DNA from: Siphonodentalium dalli
Taxonomy: Eukaryota > Mollusca > Scaphopoda > Gadilida > Siphonodentaliidae
NCBI GenBank assembly: GCA_032622095.1
Contig: CP136062.1
Span: 164,692,590-164,756,589, forward strand
Length of the DNA stretch: 64,000 bases
Reading direction: 5' to 3'
Both the position numbers and the translations under genes were made by a program. The notes beneath the pieces are model-generated. The model made no database searches. It was not told the origin of the DNA and saw only the letters and a list, made by a program, of their open reading frames with translations. How positions within the stretch are numbered: position 1 is the first letter of the stretch; every line of letters begins with the position of its first letter. Positions 32,548-44,529 of the stretch are shown here, in pieces.

Positions 32548-32855
32548 TAATAGGTTATAATTATGAGCCTGGTGGTCGGATTAGATTATGGTTATGAGTC
32601 TGGGTGTCACTTTAGGGTATGGTTATGAATCTGGCTATCATATTAGGTTATGGATATGAGCCTGGATGTCTTATTGGGTTATGGTTATGAGCCTGGATGT
32701 TGGATTAGGTTATGGTTATGAGTCTGGGTGTCCATTAGGGTATGGTTATGAATCTGGCTATCATATTAGGTTATGGATATGAGCCTGGATGTCTTATTGG
32801 GTTATGGTTATGAGCCTGGATGTCGGATTATGGTTATGAGCCTGGTTGTCGGACG
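32548..32855 (+). repeat. ~31-33 bp minisatellite (GGTTATGGTTATGAGCCTGG)
   Basis: About ten units with the core TTATGGTTATGAGCCTGGAT vary in length because of small deletions. A block of four units (about 32572-32697 and 32703-32815) is itself repeated. It is not the TTAGGG telomere repeat. Confidence 0.85.
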
Positions 32856-33099
32856 CCGTTGGGCAAAACAATTTGTCAGTTTCCTCTTAACTTTTCGTAA
32901 TAAAACTAACCTTTCTCACAATTTTATCGGTCGGCATCCATTCAAATTTCACAATGTCCCAATTTAATTATTTTTGTAACAATATTTTTAAAAATATTAC
33001 CTAGCAAACATGATTTAAATGATTAAACTAAACAAACAATACAGTGACGACAGCGAAGTCCAGATATGGGTTTCCGGTACTCTTATGTAGGGTCCAAAT
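32856..33099. other. Unassigned intron 1 sequence
   Basis: Nothing is recognised here. Confidence 0.4.
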
Positions 33100-33660
33100 A
33101 TGGGTTTCCAGCACTGGACCAGTTAAAACAAGTAGCCAGAGGGGTGTCCACCTTGAAAGTTTCAACTGCACACCACTGATCCCCCACCCACATAGTCCAT
33201 AGCCTGTTCCCTCCCATCTGAGTCAAACATGTACACTCCCAAGTTCACAATATTCCTTTGCACATGTTGGAATTTTACAACTGATACCTCAAGAATTCCC
33301 AATTGTTGCAAAGATCCAACCTAATATGCCCCCTTTTTAATTTTAATCCAAACTGTCCAAATGATCACCAAATGCTATTCTTGACTTTACCAATCACCAA
33401 GGACCATCCATATTATATATAAGCTAAACAGGCCTAATGGCTCTTGTGGAAAATACATTTTAAGAATTACTATAGCAGAAGAGTTACATGTATGTCCTTG
33501 GCCTCACCCATATTTGACATGGTGACCCCATTTGAACAAATCTGAATCCCAGTCACTGAAGTCTCTTTAACAAATATATGCTAAATATGCAAAATGGTTC
33601 TTGAGATGTCATAAGAATAACTATTGAGGGAACGAGTTATGTCCCTGGCTCCACAAGTCG
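33100..33660. repeat. Relative of the internal repeat of the 12958-14494 transposon
   Basis: GGTGTCCACCTTGAAAGTTT followed by CAACTGCACACC matches 13225-13262 (GGTGTCCACCTTTGGAATTT...CAACTGCACCCC). TTTTACAACTGATAC resembles the CAACTGATGAC blocks. No TIRs were found, so it is a fragment or an older copy. Confidence 0.45.
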
Positions 33661-34032
33661 GGCCGCCAAGTGCCAATATTTCACTGGACCGGGTTTTGGC
33701 GTATTAAGTATTTTTCTGAGTGATTTTTGATAGTTGAGACACCCCTTATGAAGAAAAAGTTTACTGGACAGCTGACAGCATTGAGGAATTCAATATATTT
33801 GCCCTTAAAATGATGTACTCATCGGGATATTATTCCGAACGCACTCAATTATATGGGTCAAATGCGTTGATATAGGTATACCGGTAGTCAGTAAGCCATT
33901 GGAAGTATGCAGGGGGATAGAGTGGGTACAAACATATCTTATGTAGTGAGAAACTCAAACACAAAGAGCGTTTTATATATTTAACCTCGGTGACTGGTAC
34001 TTGTATGGGAACTGATACGATACCCATGTATG

Positions 34033-34335
34033 CCCATATAAAAATGTACCTGGGTAAATCTTGGTGTTTACCTAGGTATACCCCGGTACATATAGGTTTT
34101 ACCCTGGTTCCACCCAGGTCACACCCAGGTTACACCCAGGTAAATCATGGATTTATATAGATTTACCCAGGTGTTTTCTATATATGTTAGGTATAAACCC
34201 CAGTTTACCCGGGTTTTTACGGATTTACACCCAGGTATTTACACCAGGTATTTACACCCAGGTATTTACACCAGGGTTTCGCCCAGGTATTTACTACAGT
34301 GTTCACCCGGATATATACACCTGTGGTATTTTGTT
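34033..34335 (+). repeat. ACCCAGGT-type minisatellite with a defined left end
   Basis: The block begins CCCATATAAAAATGTACCTG and runs through many ACCCAGGT / TTTACACCCAGG units. The same end occurs inverted at 48310-48342, closing the larger array there. The ends may therefore belong to one repeat family whose inside expands as a minisatellite. Confidence 0.65.
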
Positions 34336-34356
34336 AAACTGTATAATCTGCATTGA

Positions 34357-36150
34357 AGTCACCTTATTAACCCTTTCTATATTACAGCACCATTGGCGTG
34401 TAGTTACCTTATTAACCATTCTATATTAAATCATTAATTGACAGGTAGTTACCTTATTAACCCTTTCTATACTAAGTAACATTGGTGAGTAGTTACATTA
34501 TTAACCCTTTCTTTATTAAAGCACCATTGATGTGAAGTTACCTTATTAACCCTTTCTTTATTAAAGCATCATTGACGCGTAGTTACCTTATTAACCCTTT
34601 CTATATTAAAATATCATTGATGTGTAGTTACAATGTTAACCCTTTCTATAGTATAGCATCATTGGCGGGTAGTTGGCTCCTTAACTCTGTATATACCAAA
34701 GTATCATTGTCGTATATAGTTACCTTATTAACCCTTTCTATACTAAGTACCGTTGGCGTGTAGTTGCCTTATTAACCCTTTCTATATTAAAGCATTAATT
34801 GACAGGTAGTTACCTTATTAACCCTTTCTATACTAAGTATCATTGGTGAGTAGTTGCATTATTAACCCTTTCTATATTAAAGCGCCATTGGCGGGTAGTT
34901 ACCTTATTAACCATTTATGTATTAAAGCATCATTGACGTGTAGTTACCTTATTATAACCCTCTCTATATTAAAGCATCATTATTGCTGGGTAGTTATCTT
35001 ATTAACCCGTTCTATACTAAGTATCATTGGTGAGTAGTTACAGTATTAACCCTTTCTATATTAAAGCATCATTGACGTGAAGTTACCTTATTAACCATTT
35101 CTGTATTAAAGCAGCATTGACATGTAGTTGTTAACCCTTTCTATATTAAAGCATCGTTGACGGGTAGTTGCCTAATTAACCCTCTATATACTAAAGTATC
35201 ATTGTCGTGTAGTTACCTTACCAACCCTTTCTATACTAAGTATCATTGGCGTGTAGTTACCTTATTAACCTTTTCTATATTAAAGCTTTAATTGACAGGT
35301 AGTTACATTAAACAACCCTTTCTATACTAAGTATCATTGGTGAGTAGTTACATTATAAACCATTTCTATATTAAAGCGCCATTGACGGGTAATTACCTTA
35401 TTAACCATTTTGGTATCAAAGCATCATTGACGTGCAGTTACCATATTATAACACTTTCTATATTAAAGCATCATTGACTGATAGTTACCATATTAACCCT
35501 TTCTATATTAAAGCACCATTGGCGTGTAATTACCTTATTAACCCTTTCTACGTTGAAGCAATAATTGACAGGCAGTTACCTTATTAACCCTTTTTATAAT
35601 GAGTATCATTGGTGATTAGTTACATTATTAACCCTTTCTACAATAAAGCATCATTGACATGTAGTTATCATAGTAGCCAGTTATATATTAAAGCATCATG
35701 GACGGTAGTTACCATATTAACCCTTTCTAAATTAAAGCACCATTGGCGTGTAATTACCATATTAACCCTTTCTATATTAAAACATCATTGACGTGTAGTT
35801 ACCCTATTAGCCCTTTCTATATTTAAGCATCATTGACGTGTAGAACTTTATCTTATTAACCCTTTCTTTATTAAAGCATCATTGACATGTAGTTACCTTA
35901 GTAACCATTTCTACACTAAAGCATTATTGACGGGTAGTTACCTTATTAACCCTTTCTATATTAAAGCATCATTGACAAGAAGTTAAATTATTAACCTTCT
36001 ATAATAAGTATCATTGCCGTGTAGTTATAGTTACCTTATAAAACCTTTCTATATGAAGACGTCGATCATTGACGGGTAGTTGTTACCTTATTAATCATTT
36101 ATGTATTCAAGCATCATTGACGAGTAGTTACCTTATTACTTGAAGTTTAT
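34357..36150 (+). repeat. ~46-bp minisatellite, about 38 copies
   Basis: Units with the consensus TTACCTTATTAACCCTTTCT then ATATTAAAGCATCATTGACGTGTAG (read in two parts) fill 1.8 kb. Units vary in the middle (AAGTATCATTGGTGAG, AAGCACCATTGGCGTG). A multi-unit block (for example 34440-34520 and 34803-34870) recurs, suggesting higher-order duplication. It contains no gene; the 60-69 codon frames are by-products. Confidence 0.9.
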
Positions 36151-36862
36151 TATGACAGTATGACAATACACTACCCCGGACAAATGAAGCAATATCATAC
36201 TTTATCTAACAGCCTAGCTATAATTAGTGAACATTATACTGACAAACAGACAATTTTCAGGGCCATTATTTAATATTAAAGGGATACAAAATAAAGAGAT
36301 TTCTAATTATCAGTAAGAATTATTCTCTAAGTGATACTTATTATTTCAAATAAATGATTGCATATACTATAGTAGACCATATACCAACAGGAAAATATTA
36401 GTGAATACAATTATTGTGTTTCAAAATTCGTTTCGTTTCGTTTCTGCAGCCAAATTACAATCTTAACTTTTAGTTATCGTTCTTCAAAATGAAGCGCGGA
36501 TAATTCTTTGTGGTATTTTGAGTTAATTTTGTCGCGAATCAACGCGGATTGACAGAAGGAAATGGTGTATTGGCTACAAACGGATAAACTGTGGACTTAT
36601 ATATAAGATTCGCCGATTTCTCCCCATGGATGTGCGCAAATATCGAAAAAGACTGAATTTCATGTGACAAAAAATATTTCAATTCCCGGAACAGTAAGAA
36701 TTAAGCTGCGATAACGAAACGGATCAACTATAGTATTGAACAGTACCTCAGCTACCTGGCCATAACCAGAATATTTTCTCAAAATTGAATTTGTGGTACC
36801 GGTACAATCATGATGTAGTGCCAGTGGCCTGCTCATAATGCACCTGTCCAGAAGAAGAAGAA
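36151..36862. other. Unassigned intron 1 sequence
   Basis: About 0.7 kb with no gene. TTCGTTTCGTTTC at 36427 and ATAACGAAACGGATC at 36711 could be worn inverted ends, but the match is short. Confidence 0.4.
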
Positions 36863-37450
36863 TTGAGAAGTTTGAAGATCATGGACTACGCAGACACCAT
36901 CTGGGACCCCTACCAACAAAATCACATCGACAAGCTGGAAAGAATCCAGCGTAGAGCAGCCCGTTTCATTAAAAGAGACTATAAGAGCAAAGAAGATGGA
37001 TATATGACCAAGATCCTCTACGAGCTAGATTTACCAACATTGCAGAAACGGCGGAAAATAAATCGGCTGGGATTCATGAGTAAGGTGGTGGGTGGATTGG
37101 TCCCGGCTATACCACCTAATCAATACTTTACACCCGAAACAAGGCGTCTTAGATCGCAGAGCAAAGTTCTGACAGGCTACGTCACCAGCCAAATTCCTCG
37201 GCACCTAATTTAAAGGAACAACAGTCAGTGCTACGAGGCTATACCATACGTGTCAGCTCAGTTCGCTAATTCCACATTTGTTCGAACTATATGCGACTGG
37301 AATCAGCTGGAGGAATCCTTAATCCTACAACAACAGCCTGTGGATTCCTTCAAGAGTGCGCTGAAGGAAAAGATCTGAGACTCTCTCGCCCGCTGCGAAA
37401 TTACCATAATTGGGATCTGCAGCGTAACCATTCAGATTCAGATTGATCCA
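36863..37450 (+). pseudogene. CR1-like LINE reverse transcriptase C-terminus and 3' tail
   Basis: The 116-codon frame reads MDYADTIWDPYQQNHIDKLE, then RIQRRAARFIKRDY, then DLPTLQKRRKINRLGFMSKV. These are the hallmark blocks of the C-terminal part of CR1/L2-type pol proteins ('YA..VWDP....D...LE.VQR.AARF' and 'L..R.....L...YK'). After a TAA it continues in frame with SAQFANSTFVRTICDWNQLE, the 'S.F.RTI..WN.L' block, up to the TGA near 37377. A (GATTCA)-type tail at 37430-37446 may be the 3' end. It is a 5'-truncated, dead copy in antisense orientation to VPS4. Confidence 0.8.
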
Positions 37451-37625
37451 CGATAGTAAGGGGTCAGTACATGTAGTAAGTACTGATAGTGATACGCCTG
37501 CTGTACAATAATACTACTTTTGCTGTTTTACTGGTCTTAACTGAGTACTGTGTCAATGTGACATTGTTAATTCAGTTCCACTCTAATGTACATTAACTGG
37601 CAATGATGCATCTGACGCTATTAAA

Positions 37626-37840
37626 GGCACCGGTAATCCCTAAATACCAGGAGGACGCGGCGTAGAAACTTGGTACAACAGTTGTTACACGACAAAGAAA
37701 ATTATCAACAAGCTTAGTGAGCGTCATCATCAAAATTGCAAATTAAAACACGGCAATGGTAAATTGGTAATCCCTACATACCAGGAGGACAAGGCATTGA
37801 AACTTGGGACAACAGTTGTTACACGGCAAAGAAATTTAAA
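37626..37840 (+). repeat. ~137-bp direct duplication
   Basis: CGGTAATCCCTAAATACCAG...CAACAGTTGTTACACGACAA at 37632 recurs with a few changes at 37769. Confidence 0.75.
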
Positions 37841-38142
37841 ACACACTGTGCACAGATGAATGTTTATACATGTACTGTGCAGTCGAGATCACCTGGACTA
37901 CAAATATTTGAGGATTGTACTATTTGATGAGTAGATGCGTGACTGACAAAAGAATTAGAGACTCCATATTTACTCGGAAGATAACAGTATACGATGCCAT
38001 ACAGTTGTTCCATAACACCTCAACCTTTGGTGGATATTAACAGTAAAACTAATGAAAATGATGAAAGCCAGACTCAACATCAAGACAACATGTGCATGCA
38101 TAAGTGACGGTTCAATGATTTTGACTCCATCAGATGATATTT
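37841..38142. other. Unassigned intron 1 sequence
   Basis: Nothing is recognised here. Confidence 0.4.
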
Positions 38143-38522
38143 AAGCGACACCAATTTTTAAGTCTGGTTTACGATGTGGGGAGAAAAAAAGTAGATGCAG
38201 GAGGGAAAAAAATAAAAATAAAAAAGATTGTCCCCCCAATTTATATCAAGTAAATCGTGGAATTTTACATAAATTTTACAAAAATTGTGAAAAAATGTTT
38301 TTGAATGAAATTCTGTTCAAACCAAACAAGACATATCTTGTCATGAAATACATGAAAATATGGATCTGTAAATGATCATAAGCAGAACCGGATGCGACAG
38401 CACATGAAAATCAGTACGCGTGTAAAATATTTTGGGACAAAAAAATTAAAAAAAAAATTCATGAAATGGAAACAAAGTTGTAGGAGGTGTTCGTAAACCA
38501 GACTTAAAAATTGGTGTCGCCT
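38143..38522 (+). mobile_element. 380-bp MITE with GGCGACACCAATTTTTAAGT ends (copy 1)
   Basis: The inverted ends are AGCGACACCAATTTTTAAGT on the left and AGGCGACACCAATTTTTAAG on the right, extending about 30 bp through CTGGTTTACGA. A second copy in opposite orientation lies at 45508-45903 and matches throughout (GAACCGGATGCGACAGCACA, GAAAATCAGTACGCGTGTAA). It has no coding potential. Confidence 0.85.
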
Positions 38523-38706
38523 TAGGCTCATGTTAACACAGGATCACATATTCTCAAAATAATTGTCTCCCTCAAGTTGGCCTCAACCATACTAGTATTT
38601 ATATTTGATAGAACCTCAGTGAGACCATGTTGAAAATTACCATCAATGCAGTTCCAGTGTTGACGCAACGCGGTCATGTTACTTCAAACCAGTTGCAATG
38701 TTCCTT

Positions 38707-39401
38707 AGGCCAAAGAAAAAAGATACTATGTTTCCGTACATCGACCGACCCTAAAAATAACCCGCCGACCCTAAACTTTTTATTGATATTTTGAGAAAAA
38801 GTCAAAATTTTCGCAATTTTAATTTCCTGAGAGTGGATCTCCTGCCTGCTTTATGTCTTGTTTGGGACTTATGGAACACTATCAACAGACATGGTGTGTG
38901 TGTATCTGTATATATACATGTAAAGAGGTTATCACTGCATATATTAGGGGTATACATGTACTAGTAGCTACTGTTTCCAAAAACCAGGCATGCTCGGTGG
39001 GTGTACTGGCTGCCCCCAGACAATGGGATGTAATCGTCACAATACATGTACGGTATAATGGCGGTATTATTGGTAAAATTCTTATAAAAAGTTAGTGACA
39101 TCAATTTTGTACCAAGTTTATAGCCAAATTTATGAAAATGTGGTATTAGATATAATAAAAAACATACGTAAGCATGAAGTAAGTTTGATTTTTTATCAAT
39201 CTTAATGTATATTTCCACTGTGTTGATCAAGTAATACTTTCCCCATGGCACGGGTTGGCATTTTATGTCACTTTGGTCGAGGTAGTTCAATATTTCTGCA
39301 GCTGGATAAAAAATATCAAAATAAAATAAAATAAAAAAAATTCCCTACCTACCTACCCTAACATTTTTTACCGGAAACATACAATCTTTTTTCTTTGGCC
39401 T
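38707..39401. mobile_element. 0.7-kb TIR element with AGGCCAAAGAAAAAAGAT ends
   Basis: The left end AGGCCAAAGAAAAAAGAT and the right end are perfect 18-bp inverted repeats, followed on both sides by TATGTTTCCG after two mismatches. The flanks TT / TT could be part of a short target duplication but are not decisive. The interior carries no transposase; the 109-codon minus-strand frame at 38961-39290 is unrecognised. Confidence 0.75.
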
Positions 39402-39439
39402 TTAGCATGGTAATTCGTGAAAATAAATGTCAATGCAAC

Positions 39440-40388
39440 TTACTCTCAGGCTCCAAATAAAAGTGCCGGCCCAAATAATAGTGCGGGGGGGGGGGGGGAA
39501 ATTCCATTGAAAGTTAATAAAAGTACAGACCTAAATAATAGTGCAGGGGGAACTCTGAGCAAAACATCAACTGTGGTTAACCAAATAATTTTTATAGCAG
39601 GTTCAGGTATACGAGTCAACATGTAGTACAGGTACATGTATGTATCATGTGGTGTTTTTTTGGTTTGCCACATACTTGAATATGTACTACTCTTGAGTGC
39701 CTAATGTACGATTATTAAAATCGAGGTAAAATTCCCACCTGTACGATCGTTATTTGGTCCTGTACGTTTATTAAATTAACCAAAAGAAATAATTCACCAA
39801 TCTTAAATTGTGTTATTCATATAAGAAATGAACAGCGGTTTCAATGCGGTCATGAGGTTTTGACCGCGAGAAAAAATCAGCAAACTTCGGGGTTCATGCA
39901 GAGTTTGCTGATTTTTTTAACGCGGTCAAAACCCATGACCACGTTGAATCCGCCGTTTATTATTTATATTTATATACTTAAATTCATTATGAACTAGGAT
40001 TGTATGTCTTTCCCATTATTTATTCATCTATTTAAACAAACCCATGGAGTTCAGTTCAGACAGTTCGAATCCTTGTTTTTTGGAAAACCAAACATTTTGA
40101 GAATCCGTTCATGGAGAACGGAAGAAACGCAATTTCACAGTAAAGTATAAACATATGACAAAATGTCTTGTTTAGCTAGTAACTAATGTAGACGTGTTGA
40201 TCATTTTTACATCTGAATCATATAGAAATCTTGAATTTGTGCTGATTTAAATTTTCATAGCTTCAAAATATTAATAAACGTGCAGACCCACATAAGCACT
40301 GTGCAGGGGGGGGGGGGGGATTTCCCAAGAAAAATAATAAACGTGGATGCAGCTGGTGCATGCATATTTATTTGGAGCCCAAGAGTAA
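39440..40388. mobile_element. 0.95-kb TIR element with TTACTCT..GGCTCCAAATAA ends
   Basis: TTACTCTCAGGCTCCAAATA at 39440 pairs with the reverse complement of the 40368-40388 end (TTACTCTTGGGCTCCAAATA), two mismatches in 21. Near each end a block with AATAATAGTGC / ATAAACGTGC and a G13-14 run is repeated. The centre holds a nested hairpin. No transposase is present. Confidence 0.7.
39836..39962. repeat. Nested hairpin inside the 0.95-kb element
   Basis: GCGGTCATGAGGTTTTGACC at 39846 and AAAAAATCAGCAAACT pair with GAGTTTGCTGATTTTTTTAA and the GGTCAAAACCCATGACC block on the right. The arms are about 58 bp and imperfect. Confidence 0.7.
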
Positions 40389-41496
40389 AGAGGTGGAGGT
40401 GAATGTTACATGTACATGTAAGTTGTTATTAACGAAATGGAACGATGCCTTTAATAGGTTCCACCAGCAATAAGTCGCTACTTCTTTATATTGGCCTGAC
40501 AGATTGGTTTTTGTTGGCATCATGCCTGTCGACCATTATGATGGCCACATATATTGTCATATAACAGCGATTTACGATCTGTCTTGTTGGCTCATAATAT
40601 AAATTAAGAAAGTGGCCTTGTGTTCGTTCCTTGCGTAAAAAAATATTTTTTAGTACAAACGTCCTCATTGATTGTGTCCCTCGACTCCTTGTGTAATTGG
40701 TCAAGTAACTTACATGTATGTACATGTACAGACCACTCACAAATTTCTTAGAAAAGCGACCACATGTTCGAATCTACTTTGCGATTTTGGAGCAACGCAT
40801 TTGTAAATGCGTTCATATTTTAACACATTTACCTTGATTTATTCACAAACAAATGTCTTGATGCAGGCCTTAAAATCCATCAGATTTTTGGCAATAATCA
40901 AAATGTTAGTGTTTCACTTTCTACAGGGAATCAAGACTTTTTACTAGAATCAAAATGAGAATCATGATTCTCAGATTCTGATTATAAAACAATTAATGTC
41001 AACAGTGTTTATTTATGTTTATTCCATTTTGAATGGAAAACTACATCATGAATGTCCGATTCCGAACATATACATGTACACCAGGAGTGGGAAAATAACA
41101 CAGAATTATTCAGATGTGAATTTAAATTAAACAAAATTATAACTAAAATTGCAAAATACACTATCGTATCGTTATTTGGGTGTTCATACTAGTATACTTT
41201 TTCGGCGCAATGATCGGTAATTTCAATGCGACTGCGATTATTCCCAATGCAGTGCATTTAATTTAAATGCTGTCATTAAGGCATTTACAAAGTGGCGTGA
41301 CACAATGCACCCTCAATGCATTTTAAATGCAACAACCGCATTTCATTGATCCACGTTGTAAAGGACATTTATTTTTAGAATACATGTATGTACGTGTATA
41401 TAACCACAAGAATAAAGAACAAATCAACTGTTTTTATTACTTTGTAAACCTCTGATGTTTCCCATACAGTATACATTTGTATATTATAAACCATGT
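40389..41496. other. Unassigned intron 1 sequence
   Basis: No gene. There is a 16-bp palindrome, GAGAATCATGATTCTC, at about 40959, and imperfect repeats of AATGCATTTAAATGC type at 41240-41340. Confidence 0.4.
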
Positions 41497-41717
41497 TACA
41501 GTAATTCTAGAGCTAATTAATCGACTCCTTAACTACAGCAGAATTATGGGTAACTTTTCAGGATTTAGTCCGAAATATGGCTTGTTGCCATTCATCGGAA
41601 AGCTCTCACCGAGAGCTTTCCGATGAATGGCATCAACCCATATTTCCGACTAAATCGTGAAAAGTTACCCATAATTCTGCTGTAGTTAAGGAGTCGATTA
41701 ATTAGAGCATTACTGTA
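41497..41717. mobile_element. Palindromic MITE, long form of the TACAGTAAT family
   Basis: This 221-bp near-perfect palindrome has TACAGTAAT..TC.AGAGCTAATTAA ends, then CGACTCCTTAACTACAGCAG and AATTATGGGTAACTTTTCA. The centre GAAAGCTCTCACCGAGAGCTTTC is absent from the tandem triplet at 16166-16646. Confidence 0.85.
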
Positions 41718-42280
41718 TATCCTCTATAACTGTTTATTCAACATCACGTGCTGCAATCCATAAATGCGGTTCAGATTTCGATGTCCGGTTCAACATTATT
41801 ATCATATGGTTTGATAGCAGAAATACTCAGTTTGGAATGTTATACCATACAAGTTTTACGAGTTGCTCTTGCTCAAGAATGGATAAATTTATAAACCTGA
41901 TTTTTGGCGCATTAGTTAGAATTATATTTTTGCACAAGAACACACCACAAATATCGAACTGGACATCAAAAGCAGAACCGGATTGTATCGATTGCATAAA
42001 CATAAGAAGTTGGTCACTGACCGACAATTGCTATTCTCTGGTGTGGTTTATAGGACTACCGTACGCAATGCCGACTTAAAAATAAAAATTCACATAAACA
42101 TCGCATGAAGCGGTCTATCCACAAACTCAGGTATTCGGTAATTCCAAATGTATGAACTATCACCATGATATCCCGGTATATCATTGTCAGGACTGTTTGT
42201 ACAAAAGGTTGTTATTCTACTATGCATAATTTTGCTATATCATTGTACTCGGACTGTATTGCAATGTAATATATCAGTAC
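41718..42280. other. Unassigned intron 1 sequence
   Basis: No gene supported; frames at 41827-42079 overlap on opposite strands and have no domain. Confidence 0.4.
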
Positions 42281-43160
42281 ATGTACCGGTATACTGGGTG
42301 CACATTATATACATGTACATGTAGGCCTACTTTCACTTTAGTACATGTATGTGTCATAAAAGACTCATGTTGTTAAATTGAAAAAAAACATGTGTGAAAA
42401 CAGAGAGAATACATGTACATGTGCCGGTACTATATACCTCTTTGTGTGCTGTACTACCGGTACTATTCATGTACATGTACTACACTACAATAAGAGAAAT
42501 TTTAATTGATTCTGCTGCCCTTGTGCCACAGGCCTCAAACACGCCAAACAAGTATCTGTAGCCAGGCCCACCAGTACCAGGCTACTAGTAAATGAAGTAC
42601 TGAAAGTGTCACATCATTAATCGAGCCCAATCTTAGTTATACTAGTCTCTTGTGTAGTTTGGGTTACTATTAATAAGATATTTAATGAATGTTTGGAATG
42701 TATGGTAGCATTCTTACCTGGATCAACATATGCCATGCACAACGCTGGTCATCATATCATCACCGCTGTTGGCAGTAAACCGCTCATCGGGCTATAACAG
42801 TTAGAGTTTTCCATACCAGGGCTAATCTAATCAGTTAAAATTAGTCATTTTAGAGGGAATACCAACCAGTGGAAGACGTACAAAAAGTCATGTATATTCA
42901 GATATCAGTTTTCGAGAAAAAACCCATCTTAGTCGAGCGGACTTAGAATATCGGGGTAAACTTAAATTTCATTCAGCAACACTTTCACAGCAGAATATAA
43001 AAATAGTACATTATAATCACTTACAGTACATGTACATGTAGCCCAAGTGCAGTGCTAGCCTATATTATATACTACCAAAACTTTTGGTCAGTTTCTCGAT
43101 GACTGACACTTGTAAACGCTTGAACGGGTACTATATAGTACATGTACATGTACATGTGTA
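42281..43160. repeat. Region rich in TACATGTA / CCGGTA words
   Basis: Self-complementary ACATGTACATGTA runs occur at 42300-42330, 42410-42425, 42465-42485, 43025-43040 and 43138-43158, often beside TACCGGTAC. The same words recur at 47060-47210. They look like short palindromic microsatellites spread through the genome. Confidence 0.6.
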
Positions 43161-43221
43161 CCGTATGTGAATTAAAGATCTTATTATTGACACAACAGGA
43201 GGCTAGACATACATTTGTAAC

Positions 43222-43390
43222 TACAGTAATGCTCTAATTAATCGACTCCTTAACCACAGCAGAATTACGGGTATTAAACTCGGGGAGAGCTTTCCGATGA
43301 ATGGCAACAAGCCATATATCCGACTAAATCCTGAAAGTTACACATAATTCTGCTGTGGTTAAGGGGTCGATTTCTTAGGGCACTACTGTA
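43222..43390. mobile_element. Palindromic MITE with internal deletion (TACAGTAAT family)
   Basis: TACAGTAATGCTCTAATTAA and CGACTCCTTAACCACAGCAG open this copy and are mirrored at the right end. One arm lost the segment between ACGGGTA and GAGAGCTTTCC, so the hairpin is lopsided. It is clearly the family of 41497-41717. Confidence 0.8.
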
Positions 43391-43804
43391 TCTGTTTTAG
43401 TGCACATCAAATGTATTTGTTGTCTTTCCTCTTGTAATTTGTCTTTGGTTGTGTTCGCCATTTCGATGGACAACTACATGTACTGACATCAAATGACTGA
43501 AATGAGTCAAAATTTAGCAGTGCAGCCAATTATATAGATAAACAGAATTAAATAGCATCCAAATTCCAAATGAGCATAAATGATAAAACAAACTTTATTG
43601 AGCACTCTTTTAATACTAGTAATTACAGCTACAATGAAAGCACCTAATAAAAATTCTAAGTTTGGTAAAACTGTCTGTATACAAAGTTTATCTGGCCGTG
43701 ATGAATAAAACCTATAAATGGGATCATATACATGTATGTTAGATATCATTACATGATTATTTGAAAACACATATCCGTATGGAAAACAAACTATTTTACC
43801 ACTG
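43391..43804. other. Unassigned intron 1 sequence
   Basis: No gene supported; the 100-codon minus-strand frame at 43507-43809 has no recognisable motif. Confidence 0.4.
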
Positions 43805-43932
43805 GCCAAGTGGTCCTGCTAATATGCTATGATGCTGGTGGTCCTGCTGAATTGCTATGATGCGGGTAGTGCAATTCATAGCAATTAAGCAGGACCCAAC
43901 CGCATCATAGCACATTAGCAGGAACACTTGAA
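43805..43932. repeat. ~128-bp hairpin with GGTCCTGCT blocks
   Basis: The left arm CAAGTGGTCCTGCTAATATG, then GCTATGATGC and GAATTGCTATGA, pairs with the right arm ending ATTAGCAGGAACACTTGAA. Arms of about 58 bp with several mismatches surround a short loop. Confidence 0.7.
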
Positions 43933-44529
43933 CAGGGTATATTTACAGTGTCAAATCGAATGGGCATCTTTTAACAATATTTTTGAACAATTTCCTAGAA
44001 GTGTTCGAAAATTGAGAACTGAATTTAAATTTTTTTTTATGAGGTTTCGATTGAAAAATTTCTAACTTAGCTCATCAGGATTAACATTGTCGCACAGCTA
44101 TATTCTCTTTCCCAACAAAGTGTATAGAACATACATGTAAAATTACAGCTATGCTTTAATTAATCAACTCGCCTTATATTACTCGGGTATTACTGCAGTA
44201 TTCAGGCGTGTTCATGCGATCAACCGCAGTCAGTTATACCGCCGCAGAATGTGGTCCACCTCACATTTGCAGTTAGGCTGTATTTTTCATGCGATGTTTA
44301 TATGAATTTTGTTTTAAAGTTGACATTGTAATCACACCAGAATTTTTTTTTATTGTTTCAAAATGTCTAGATAGAATTCAGAATTTTTGTGGTAAAAACA
44401 ATTAACTTGGTTATCACAGTTAACACATATTACTGTGGTAAGATTACCAGCGGATACCGCATGTCAACAGGGACTGCATGCTCTAATTAATTATCAGGTT
44501 TAACATGTTTATACTGGATACAGTTCATT
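43933..44529. other. Unassigned intron 1 sequence
   Basis: No gene. A worn piece of the TACAGTAAT family (TTACAGCTATGCTTTAATTA) sits near 44143. Confidence 0.4.

Noticed and set aside
32548-32855. Interstitial telomere repeat
   Set aside because: The unit is GGTTATGGTTATGAGCCTGG-like, not TTAGGG.
40071-40085. AGTTCGAATCC as a tRNA B-box or SINE promoter
   Set aside because: No A-box at the proper distance and no cloverleaf can be formed.
42717-42736. Mini-exon ATGGCATATGTTGATCCAG with a strong GTAAGA donor on the minus strand, as an alternative VPS4 first exon
   Set aside because: It ends in phase 1, whereas exon 2 needs phase 0. The 61298-61318 exon fits in phase and content.
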